In this document: piece by piece, positions 1 through 4,536 of the stretch
How positions within the stretch are numbered: position 1 is the first letter of the stretch
Layout of the letters: each line of letters starts with the position of its first letter
Origin: an uncultured Clostridia bacterium
Lineage (GTDB): Bacteria; Bacillota; Clostridia; UBA1381
Assembly (NCBI GenBank): GCA_934487205.1
Contig: CAKSRS010000089.1
Location: 1 to 5,616, forward strand
Length of the DNA stretch: 5,616 nt
Reading direction: 5' to 3'
Made by a program: the position numbers and the translations under genes
The notes under the pieces: model-generated
What the model saw: the letters and a program-made list of their open reading frames with translations, nothing else
Database searches by the model: none
Told to the model about the DNA's origin: nothing

Positions 1-1
1 G

Positions 2-469
2 TTCTGCGGGATAGGCACAAGTCTTTTGGCAGGCGCGCTCACGCTTGTTATCATGACGCTGCCGACGGTTATTCGCACTACGCAGGAAAGTCTTAAAACC
101 GTACCGCAGGGTTATCGCGAGGGGTCGCTTGCTTTGGGCAGCGACAAGTGGTATATGATAAGGACGGTTGTGCTGCCGAGCGCGGTGGACGGAATTGTGA
201 CGGGGTGTATTCTGTCGGTCGGGCGTATTGTAGGCGAAAGCGCGGCGCTTTTGTTTACGGCGGGAATGGCAAACGAGGTCATGGGATTTATCGACGCCGT
301 AAAACCGGGCAGCGCCGGCTCAACGCTCACCGTGGCACTGTATATGTACGCCAAGGAACGCGGTGAATTTAACGTAGCATTTTCAATAGCGGCAATATTA
401 TTGGTGCTGACGTTCATAATTAATATTTCGGCAAAATTAATCGGAAAGAAACTGAAGGGGGCGGAATAA
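2..469 (+). CDS. pstA: Phosphate ABC transporter permease PstA (3' part, start outside window)
   Basis: This is the C-terminal 155 residues of an inner-membrane permease subunit of the PstSCAB high-affinity phosphate importer; PstA pairs with PstC to form the channel and docks on the PstB ATPase. The frame is open from base 2, so the TTG at 26 is internal and the real start lies upstream. The cytoplasmic EAA-type coupling loop is clear: EGSLALGSDKW followed by the conserved LP (VVLPSA), which contacts the ATPase. Hydrophobic segments precede it (LLAGALTLVIMTLP) and follow it (VTGCILSVGRIVGESAALLF, then AFSIAAILLVLTFIINI at the C-terminus). GRIVGESAAL is typical of PstA. The TAA stop shares one A with the pstB start (TAATG), which implies translational coupling. 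No frame damage is seen. The gene is partial only because the window begins inside it. Confidence 0.96.
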   Translation, partial: FCGIGTSLLAGALTLVIMTLPTVIRTTQESLKTVPQGYREGSLALGSDKWYMIRTVVLPSAVDGIVTGCILSVGRIVGESAALLFTAGMANEVMGFIDAVKPGSAGSTLTVALYMYAKERGEFNVAFSIAAILLVLTFIINISAKLIGKKLKGAE

Positions 470-1218
470 TGAATATTATAGAAGTAAATAATCTGAATTT
501 GTGGTATTCGCAAAACCATGCACTGAAGGATATAAGCATACAAATTCCGGAAAAGCGGATAACGGCGTTAATCGGGCCGTCCGGCTGCGGAAAATCCACA
601 TTTTTAAAGAGTTTAAACCGCATGAATGATTTAGTGGAAGGCTGCAGAATAGAAGGCGAAATTTTAATTGACGGTGAAAATGCATATCGCGATACCGATG
701 TGAATATGCTGCGCAAAAAGGTGGGCATGGTATTCCAGAAGCCGAACCCGTTTCCGATGAGCATATATGATAACATTGCATACGGGCCGAGGATACACGG
801 CGTAAAATCAAAGGTGGCGCTTGATGAAATTGTGGAAAAATCTCTGCGCCGCGCCGCCATATGGGACGAATGTAAGGACAGATTGAAAAAGAGCGCTCTG
901 GGAATGAGCGGCGGTCAGCAGCAGCGGCTTTGCATAGCGCGAGCGCTTGCGGTCGAGCCGGAAATTTTGCTAATGGACGAGCCGACGTCGGCGCTTGACC
1001 CGATTTCAACGTCCAAAATCGAGGATTTGGCGGTTGAACTCAAGAAAAAATATACAATTGTAATCGTAACACATAATATGCAGCAGGCGGCAAGAATTGC
1101 GGATAAAACAGCATTTTTTCTGCTCGGCGAGCTGGTTGAGTTTGACGATACCGAAAAGATGTTCTCAAATCCGACGGATAAGCGGTGCGAGGATTATATT
1201 ACAGGGAGGTTTGGCTGA
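469..1218 (+). CDS. pstB: Phosphate ABC transporter ATPase PstB
   Basis: ATPase subunit of the PstSCAB phosphate importer (phosphate import coupled to ATP hydrolysis at the inner face of the membrane). At 249 aa it has the usual family length and is complete. Motifs in order: Walker A GPSGCGKST (about 36-44); Q-loop in MVFQKPNPFPMSIYDN (Q90), with the NPFPMSIYDN stretch characteristic of PstB rather than other ABC ATPases; signature MSGGQQQR (146-153); Walker B ILLMDEP (166-172); D-loop SALD (174-177); H-loop histidine H202 in IVTHNMQQA. The ATG at 469 overlaps the pstA stop by one base and is preceded by a G-rich Shine-Dalgarno (AAGGGGG, 456-462). Its TGA overlaps the phoU ATG by one base. 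All key residues are present, so it should be functional. Confidence 0.98.
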   Translation: MNIIEVNNLNLWYSQNHALKDISIQIPEKRITALIGPSGCGKSTFLKSLNRMNDLVEGCRIEGEILIDGENAYRDTDVNMLRKKVGMVFQKPNPFPMSIYDNIAYGPRIHGVKSKVALDEIVEKSLRRAAIWDECKDRLKKSALGMSGGQQQRLCIARALAVEPEILLMDEPTSALDPISTSKIEDLAVELKKKYTIVIVTHNMQQAARIADKTAFFLLGELVEFDDTEKMFSNPTDKRCEDYITGRFG

Positions 1219-1862
1219 TGCGAAAGAAGTTTGATGAACAGCTGCGGATTTTGAATAATGAATTGATTACGATGGGCGCGCTTTGCGAGGAGGCAATAAG
1301 CAGCGCAGTAAAGTATCTTATTGAAAACGACGCGGCTATGAAGAAAAATGCGATAGAAACGGAAAAGCAGATTGACAGCAAAGAGCGCGATATTGAAAAT
1401 CTGTGTATGCGGCTTTTGACGCTGCAGCAGCCTGTGGCAAGCGATTTGCGCGTTATTTCGTCTGCACTGAAAATGATTTCGGATATGGAGCGGATAGGCG
1501 ACCAGGCGTCGGACATTGCGGAGATTGCCGAATATGCGCAAAGCGATATCCGCGGCATAACGCATATCGAGGATATGGCACGTGCGGCAATAAAAATGGT
1601 GACGGAGAGCGTGGAGTCGTTCGTTAATAAGGACGAAAATATGGCGCGCACGGTCATTTTGCACGATAATATCGTGGACGATATGTTTGACAGAGTAAAG
1701 GGCGAGCTTATTGACGCGATACGTAAGCCGAATGAAAATGCCGAGGCGCTTGTCGATACGTTGATGATTGCGAAGTATTTTGAAAGAATAGGCGACCATG
1801 CGGAAAATATAGCGGAGTGGGTTATCTATTCCATTACAGGCGAGCATGCAGATAAAAAATAA
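1218..1862 (+). CDS. phoU: Phosphate signalling regulator PhoU
   Basis: PhoU is a cytoplasmic helical protein that links the Pst transporter to a PhoR-type sensor kinase and keeps phosphate uptake and the Pho regulon off when phosphate is plentiful. The product is 214 aa, the usual length. It shows the internal duplication of the family: each half carries the metal-binding ExxxD-type helix, ERIGDQASD at about 91-99 and ERIGDHAEN at about 189-197. The LQQPVASDLR segment (about 70-78) is also typical. I chose the ATG at 1218 because it overlaps the pstB stop (TGATG) and follows a strong Shine-Dalgarno, AGGGAGG (1203-1209); the frame is open further upstream but only inside pstB. It is the last gene of the pst operon in this window; no pho two-component genes follow it here. 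Confidence 0.97.
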   Translation: MRKKFDEQLRILNNELITMGALCEEAISSAVKYLIENDAAMKKNAIETEKQIDSKERDIENLCMRLLTLQQPVASDLRVISSALKMISDMERIGDQASDIAEIAEYAQSDIRGITHIEDMARAAIKMVTESVESFVNKDENMARTVILHDNIVDDMFDRVKGELIDAIRKPNENAEALVDTLMIAKYFERIGDHAENIAEWVIYSITGEHADKK

Positions 1863-1866
1863 GGTA

Positions 1867-1895
1867 TTGAAAAAAGGAACTTTTCAATGTATAAT
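1867..1895 (+). promoter_or_regulatory. Sigma-70/SigA-type promoter downstream of phoU
   Basis: TTGAAA (1867-1872), a 17-bp spacer, then a perfect TATAAT (1890-1895). The -35 lies in the left arm of an AT-rich 8-bp inverted repeat (ATTGAAAA 1866-1873 / TTTTCAAT 1881-1888). It would drive the broken micro-ORF at 1914 and the macrodomain/GNAT remnants. A match this good by chance in AT-rich DNA is possible, so it is a prediction only. Confidence 0.5.
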
Positions 1896-1913
1896 CAGAG
1901 AGGTGCAAAACGC

Positions 1914-1985
1914 ATGAAATAAAAAGTAAATAAAACATCAACAAAAGCAAACAAAGCAACAAAAGCGAATAATAAGGTGATATAA
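1914..1985 (+). pseudogene. Lys/Asn/Ala-rich micro-ORF broken by a stop at codon 3
   Basis: An ATG at 1914 follows an AGAGAGGTG ribosome-site-like stretch (1897-1905) downstream of a good promoter. It reads Met-Lys, then TAA (1920-1922), then continues in frame as KVNKTSTKANKATKANNKVI before TAA at 1983. The composition is low-complexity and basic; I recognise no family. It may be the ruined start of a small basic protein, or just an A-rich tract that reads this way. The Leu-rich reading on the opposite strand is simply its complement. Confidence 0.25.
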
Positions 1986-2137
1986 CACGGCTCAAAGCCG
2001 ATGCTATTGATAATGCGGCAAATAGCAAGCTGCTCGGTTGCTTTTGCCCTTACCACGGTTGTATTGATAATGCGATACATTCGGCAGCAGGTGTTCAACT
2101 GCGGCTTGAATGTAATGAAATCATGAAAAAGCAGGGA
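1976..2137 (+). pseudogene. Zn-type macrodomain (protein-ADP-ribose hydrolase) fragment
   Basis: About 54 codons match the ADP-ribose-binding core of a macrodomain hydrolase, the class that removes ADP-ribose from proteins. The match begins at GDITRLKADAI, continues through IDNAANS (the family's usual IVNAANS ADP-ribose loop, with Val changed to Asp) and LLGCFCPYHGCIDNAIHS, and ends at LECNEIMKKQG. The GCF...H.C spacing is that of the zinc-containing macrodomains of Firmicutes, where Cys, His and Cys bind the metal; all three are still present. The roughly 80 residues normally found before GDITR are missing: a stop codon (1973-1975) lies directly upstream. The C-terminal half is also missing; the sequence passes in frame into an acetyltransferase fragment at about 2138. 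It cannot be a working hydrolase. The identification is by motif recall, not by search. Confidence 0.8.
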
Positions 2138-2413
2138 TTTGACGATGGACTGACTTTCATAAAAAGTGCAGAAAGAGGAAAATGATTTATTGAATATATG
2201 CCGGCTGAGAATGCATGGGTTCATATTATTGCACCGAGGTTTATGTATATAGATTGTTTTTGGGTATCAGGTTCATTTAAGGGACACGGATACTCAAATG
2301 ATTTGTTAAACAAGTGTATTGAAGATAGTAAAGCAAAGGGGAAAGTCGGACTTTGTATTCTGTCTTCGGCTAAGAAGAAACCTTTTCTTTCAGATCCTAA
2401 ACATTTGGCATAA
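2138..2413 (+). pseudogene. GNAT-family N-acetyltransferase fragment
   Basis: This reads as the middle of a GNAT acetyltransferase (acetyl-CoA-dependent N-acetylation, substrate unknown). Recognisable pieces are FDDGLTFIKSAERGK; a TGA stop at 2183-2185 where relatives have a residue; FIEYMPAENAWV; CFWVSGSFKGHGYSNDLLN, which holds the acetyl-CoA pyrophosphate loop (FKGHGYSN, a Q/RxxGxG-type motif); and KGLCILSSAKKKPFLSDPK-like residues. The open stretch after the stop begins with ATG at 2198 and has no ribosome site. Homology stops at about 2407, after DPKHL, and the normal C-terminus is absent; there the sequence turns into an antisense transposase relic. The fragment is in the same frame as the macrodomain piece before it. 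It has lost its start and its end and contains a nonsense codon, so it is not functional. Confidence 0.8.
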
Positions 2414-2656
2414 ACCAGTTATGGAACGAGAATAATCTTTTTGACGAAGTTTAACCCAAAATACAACTAAGCCAGCGTTCGGATTACGTTTACGCATATC
2501 AGTAATTAAGTTCAATTCCGATTAAGTATGTTTATTTGGATGGCGGTGAAGTCTATGTGATTTATCTGCCGGGGATTGTAAGGTTCCGCCATACCTTTTT
2601 CGCCAACGATAAATATATTGACGATTCACTTTGTAGAGAATTGCAGTTTTTTGTTA
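2408..2656 (-). pseudogene. Transposase N-terminal relic (helix-turn-helix region of a DDE element)
   Basis: The minus strand reads from about 2653 as KTAILYKVNRQYIYRWRKRY, then GGTLQSPADKSHRLHRHPNKHT, a TAA at 2522-2524, then SELNLITDMRKRNPNAGL, VVFWVKLRQKDYSRSITGLC, and a TGA at 2390-2392. This is the HTH and linker region of integrase-type (DDE) transposases common in Clostridia: a YxWxxRY-like helix, SHRPHxHPNxHT, and RNPNxGLVVFWVKLRQRGYTRSI. The catalytic DDE domain is entirely missing; homology ends at the point where the GNAT fragment begins on the other strand. The one internal stop sits where relatives usually have Glu or Gln. The plus-strand open frame over 2506-2670 is the shadow of this relic. 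I cannot assign an IS family with certainty. Confidence 0.75.
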
Positions 2657-2670
2657 CACATATAGTGTAA
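2654..2670. repeat. 17-bp palindrome TTACAC-N5-GTGTAA
   Basis: Perfect 6-bp arms (TTACAC 2654-2659, GTGTAA 2665-2670) around ATATA. It lies at the N-terminal edge of the transposase relic and 57 bp before the -35 box of the TM2 operon. It could be an operator or the worn end of the insertion element; the sequence alone does not decide. Confidence 0.4.
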
Positions 2671-2704
2671 TTCCACATATTTTCCGCATATTTCCACATA
2701 TTTT
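2671..2704. repeat. Three tandem TTCCRCATAT direct repeats upstream of a promoter
   Basis: Copies begin at 2671 (TTCCACATATT), 2682 (TTCCGCATAT) and 2692 (TTCCACATATT), spaced 11 and 10 bp, about one helical turn. A weaker fourth copy (TTACACATATA) begins at 2654. The array ends 22 bp before the -35 box of the TM2/DUF2752 promoter, a position suitable for an activator or repressor. The binding protein is unknown. Confidence 0.5.
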
Positions 2705-2726
2705 GTCAAAAAATTCATAAAAACTC

Positions 2727-2755
2727 TTGACATAGCTTTATTCTTTGTGTATAAT
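2727..2755 (+). promoter_or_regulatory. Consensus sigma-70/SigA promoter of the TM2/DUF2752 operon
   Basis: Perfect TTGACA (2727-2732), 17-bp spacer, perfect TATAAT (2750-2755). Transcription should begin near 2762, leaving a leader of about 46 nt before the ATG at 2808. A full consensus match with ideal spacing directly before an intact gene pair makes this the best-supported promoter in the window. Confidence 0.85.
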
Positions 2756-2807
2756 ATATATGGTGAATTATATATTTGCCAAATACATAAAGAATTGGGT
2801 GTTTTAT

Positions 2808-3143
2808 ATGGATCAACAAAAAATTGATATGTACATCATGACCAACCAAAAGTATTTCCCTGAAGAAAAGATAATGTACCTTAAAGACAAACTAAAAACA
2901 ATTGACGAGGAAAAGTTTTCTCTTGCTTCCACGGCTGAACTTAAAGATCCAACAACTATTTTGCTTGTATCAATCTTTTTGGGAACACTCGGCATTGATC
3001 GCTTTATGATAGGCGATACCGGAATGGGAATTTTGAAACTCCTCACAGCAGGTTGCTGCGGCATTCTCACAATCGTTGATTGGTTCTCAATACAGAAAAA
3101 AACAAAAGACCTAAACTTCAATAAGATTATGGCTCTTATCTGA
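2808..3143 (+). CDS. TM2-domain membrane protein
   Basis: A 111-aa protein with a charged, probably cytoplasmic N-terminal half (about residues 1-46, rich in Lys, Asp and Glu) followed by a TM2 domain. The domain has a first hydrophobic helix (about 50-62, TILLVSIFLGTLG), the conserved turn GIDRFMIGDTGMGILKLLT (62-80) with the family's DRF and G...G..K spacing, a Cys-containing AGCCGILTIVDW segment as second helix, and a basic tail. TM2 proteins are small two-helix membrane proteins of largely unknown function. I place the start at ATG 2808 because in-frame ATGs at 2745 and 2760 lie within the promoter or at the transcription start. The ribosome site is weak (TTGGGTG, 2796-2802). The TGA overlaps the next gene's ATG by one base, so the two are probably coupled. 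The frame is intact, unlike its neighbours on both sides. Confidence 0.88.
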   Translation: MDQQKIDMYIMTNQKYFPEEKIMYLKDKLKTIDEEKFSLASTAELKDPTTILLVSIFLGTLGIDRFMIGDTGMGILKLLTAGCCGILTIVDWFSIQKKTKDLNFNKIMALI

Positions 3144-3469
3144 TGAAAAGAAACACAATCAAAAAACATTTTTTGGTCATTGTAGCCGGCACATTATACT
3201 TTTTGATGTGCCGGCTTCTTGGTGTTACATGTTTGATAAAAGCAATAATCGGTACAAATTGTCCTGCCTGTGGCATGACAAGAGCAATTTTATCTCTTTT
3301 GCACGGAGATTTTGATATGTATTTTAAATACAATCCATTTGCGTTACCATGTGCTCTTTCGGTATTTATTTTGATACACAAGCAGGTTTTTCACATAAAA
3401 AAAGTGTGTGGTATTTTGGCTTTTTCGGTTCTTTTGATGAATTTTGTTTATTATATTTTCAAGCTTTAA
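3143..3469 (+). CDS. DUF2752 small membrane protein
   Basis: A 108-aa integral membrane protein of the DUF2752 family, function unknown. It begins with a basic stretch (MKRNTIKKHF) and a hydrophobic helix (about 10-36). Then comes the family's hallmark NCPACGMTRAILSLLHGDF (39-57), whose CPxCGMTR motif suggests a redox-active or metal-binding cysteine pair near the membrane surface; that role is inference. YFKYNPFALP (60-69) is also typical. Two more hydrophobic helices follow (about 69-80 and 88-106). Start at ATG 3143 overlaps the TM2 gene stop (TGATG). TM2 and DUF2752 genes are often adjacent in Firmicutes, which supports a joint membrane role. A perfect 11-bp inverted repeat lies inside its 5' coding region (3184-3216). 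Complete and undamaged. Confidence 0.88.
   Translation: MKRNTIKKHFLVIVAGTLYFLMCRLLGVTCLIKAIIGTNCPACGMTRAILSLLHGDFDMYFKYNPFALPCALSVFILIHKQVFHIKKVCGILAFSVLLMNFVYYIFKL
3184..3216 (+). repeat. Perfect 11-bp hairpin inside the start of the DUF2752 gene
   Basis: AGCCGGCACAT (3184-3194) and ATGTGCCGGCT (3206-3216) are exact inverted copies around an 11-nt loop that contains TTTTTG. It begins 42 nt after the start codon. The strong G+C stem stands out in AT-rich coding DNA. It could affect mRNA stability or how much of the transcript is finished; only a short TTCTT follows, so it is not a standard terminator. Confidence 0.6.
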
Positions 3470-3483
3470 ATGTGTAGAGAAAC

Positions 3484-3510
3484 AGTACGGCTTACGACCG
3501 TGCTTTTATT
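3484..3510 (+). terminator. Likely Rho-independent terminator of the TM2/DUF2752 operon
   Basis: AGTACGG (3484-3490), 7-nt loop CTTACGA, CCGTGCT (3498-3504): a 7-bp stem with one G-T wobble, running into TTTTATT. It lies 15 nt after the DUF2752 stop. The stem is short, so efficiency is uncertain. Confidence 0.5.
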
Positions 3511-3751
3511 CGGTGTGCCGAAAACGGCATTCACTCCGTTATGCGTGTCTGTTTTGCCGCAGTCTCAAATTAAAATTATCTCATAATTTCATTCATCAAT
3601 TCTTTAAAAAATTTTTGCGGCAGGCCTTTCTGTTCTTAAATCGACTGTGTAAATAATACATTTTTTACCTCAAATATTTTTTTCGGCAATAGTTGCAATC
3701 AATCCATTTTTACCTTTGTTGTATTAAATATGGCGGACGGTGCAATCGAAT
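3511..3751. other. AT-rich spacer, with a second hairpin and no clear gene
   Basis: A second hairpin, GTG-TGCCG-AAAA-CGGCA-(TT)-CAC at 3513-3534, follows the terminator but has no T-run on either strand. A plus-strand open frame to 3656 starts inside the DUF2752 gene and shows no domain, so I do not call it. On the minus strand, short readings such as QKGLPQKFFKELMNEIMR followed by a stop (about 3571-3627) and GKNGLIATIAEKNI followed by a stop (about 3670-3710) look like worn protein C-termini. They are too short to identify. I see no RNA gene. Confidence 0.35.
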
Positions 3752-3892
3752 ATGTTGAAAAATACACTGGCAGAGATAACGGACATACTATCTTCTGTCG
3801 GAATAAATGTTATCGATAGCTTTTCGGATTTTGACAGAAAACCTTCGTCAGACAACAATATTCAGCTTTTAATCTGCTCTGAAAAGAGTTAG
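3752..3892 (+). CDS. 46-codon ORF of unknown origin, probably a gene fragment
   Basis: ATG at 3752 to TAG at 3890. The product begins MLKNTLAEITDILSSVGINV and ends NNIQLLICSEKS. Its composition is protein-like (amphipathic helix, then a polar turn and a beta-like IQLLIC), which resembles the N-terminus of a larger protein cut short rather than random sequence. There is no good ribosome site. I recognise no family. It lies just before the rsgA remnant and may be one more fragment in the series. Confidence 0.3.
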   Translation: MLKNTLAEITDILSSVGINVIDSFSDFDRKPSSDNNIQLLICSEKS

Positions 3893-3936
3893 AAGCTACA
3901 TAACATCTCTCATTTTTTGAATATGGAGGCAAAGTA

Positions 3937-4119
3937 GTGAATGAATTGCGGGCGAGAGTAATTTCACAGAAAAAAGGAATATACAAAATCAGCAGCGGCA
4001 CAGAGATAAAAACAGCAACTGTATCCGGCAAATACAGATATGATGTGCAAACGGTATCCGACTATCCTGCGGTCGGTGATTATGTCATTACCGAGTGACC
4101 GGAAGATGACAATAATGCG
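3937..4119 (+). pseudogene. rsgA: RsgA (ribosome small-subunit GTPase) N-terminal remnant
   Basis: RsgA is a circularly permuted GTPase that aids 30S maturation. Here a GTG start at 3937 with a good Shine-Dalgarno (GGAGG, 3925-3929) reads MNELRARVISQKKGIYKIS, then a segment containing TATVSGKYRYD, then SDYPAVGDYVITE: the OB-fold domain that precedes the GTPase domain in RsgA (family pattern ARVI...GxY...V.GKFRY....SDFPAVGDWV). A TGA at 4096-4098 takes the place of the usual Trp, and the frame continues as PEDDNNA, matching the family's WPEDD-type stretch, until about 4119. The GTPase domain (G1-G4) and C-terminal zinc domain are gone; an NlpC/P60 fragment in another frame follows at once. The identification is by pattern, not by search. 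The translated 53-residue OB-fold could be made but should lack GTPase activity. Confidence 0.72.
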
Positions 4120-4369
4120 CTGCCGTATTAATGCTTCCGGCATAGGACACGGAACGAAAGGATAAATTGCAAAGTGCAGCCGAATATCTTGGGAAAGCGC
4201 TCAAGCCGGGGATTTAGCCTTTTACGGTGATTTATCTCACGTCGGAATCGTTGCAGGAAAGGACGCTGCCGGAAACATTCTTATTATCCGCTTATCAAGC
4301 GGCGGGAATAATGTCGTTATCACAACAAACAGCGGCTTTGGCTTTGCGGCAAGACCGAGGTGCTGTTAA
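4118..4369 (+). pseudogene. NlpC/P60 (C40) peptidase C-terminal fragment
   Basis: NlpC/P60 enzymes cut peptidoglycan stem peptides. This frame reads RINASGIGHGTKG, TAA (4163-4165), IAKCSRISWESAQAGDLAFY, GDLSHVGIVAGKDAAGNILI, IRLSSGGNNVVIT, and ends GFGFAARPRCC with TAA at 4367. The PGDLAFY..LSHVGIVAG block is the C40 hallmark; its His (4238-4240) is the catalytic histidine. The third catalytic position, usually His in an IIHCSS-like strand, is Arg here (CGC for CAC). The N-terminal part with the catalytic Cys is missing. It is therefore inactive. Homologues of this type are often cell-wall hydrolases of conjugative elements, which fits the VirB4 piece 0.7 kb further on. The ATG at 4227 in another frame is a shadow of this remnant. 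Confidence 0.78.
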
Positions 4370-4456
4370 AAAGCGAGGAAAATCCTTTTTCAATATAAAT
4401 TTAATGTAAAGATTTAAAAAAAACTTTTACTCTTATATAAATCTTAACCGATTTTA

Positions 4457-4465
4457 TGATATAAT
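4457..4465 (+). promoter_or_regulatory. Extended -10 promoter for the DUF4118 kinase gene
   Basis: TGATATAAT, a TGn-extended perfect -10 box, with no good -35 at 16-18 bp upstream. An 8-bp inverted repeat (AAGATTTA 4409-4416 / TAAATCTT 4438-4445) lies just upstream where a regulator could bind. The leader to the ATG at 4537 would be about 65 nt. Confidence 0.5.
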
Positions 4466-4536
4466 GTATTTTGTTAGAAACTGCACTTAGAGTTACATAG
4501 AAATTTTACGGTTGCAGGAGGGCCTTGGAGGTTCGC

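Noticed and set aside
1866..1888. Terminator for the pst operon from the ATTGAAAA/TTTTCAAT repeat
   Set aside because: The stem is nearly all A-T and is not followed by a T-run; it overlaps a better promoter match.
2506..2670. Plus-strand open frame reading KYVYLDGGEVYVIYLPG
   Set aside because: It is the exact complement of the transposase HTH reading on the minus strand and has no start codon or ribosome site.
2671..2704. CRISPR-like or iteron origin interpretation of the TTCCRCATAT repeats
   Set aside because: Units are only 10-11 bp with no spacers and no replication gene is nearby; a regulator site or IS-end remnant is more likely.
3444..3656. 70-codon plus-strand ORF after DUF2752
   Set aside because: It starts inside DUF2752, crosses the predicted terminator and second hairpin, and shows no domain.
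3810..4031. 73-codon minus-strand ORF with hydrophobic start
   Set aside because: It is antisense to the rsgA remnant and the 46-codon ORF; the plus strand carries the recognisable homology.
2183..4098. TGA codons inside recognisable frames (2183 in GNAT, 4096 in rsgA at a Trp position) as signs of a recoded TGA
   Set aside because: pstB, phoU and the TM2 gene use TGG for Trp or TGA as a proper terminator at overlaps with the next start, and other remnants carry TAA stops as well. Decay explains the data better.
4227..4409. 60-codon plus-strand ORF
   Set aside because: Out-of-frame shadow of the NlpC/P60 fragment, which explains the same DNA with family motifs.
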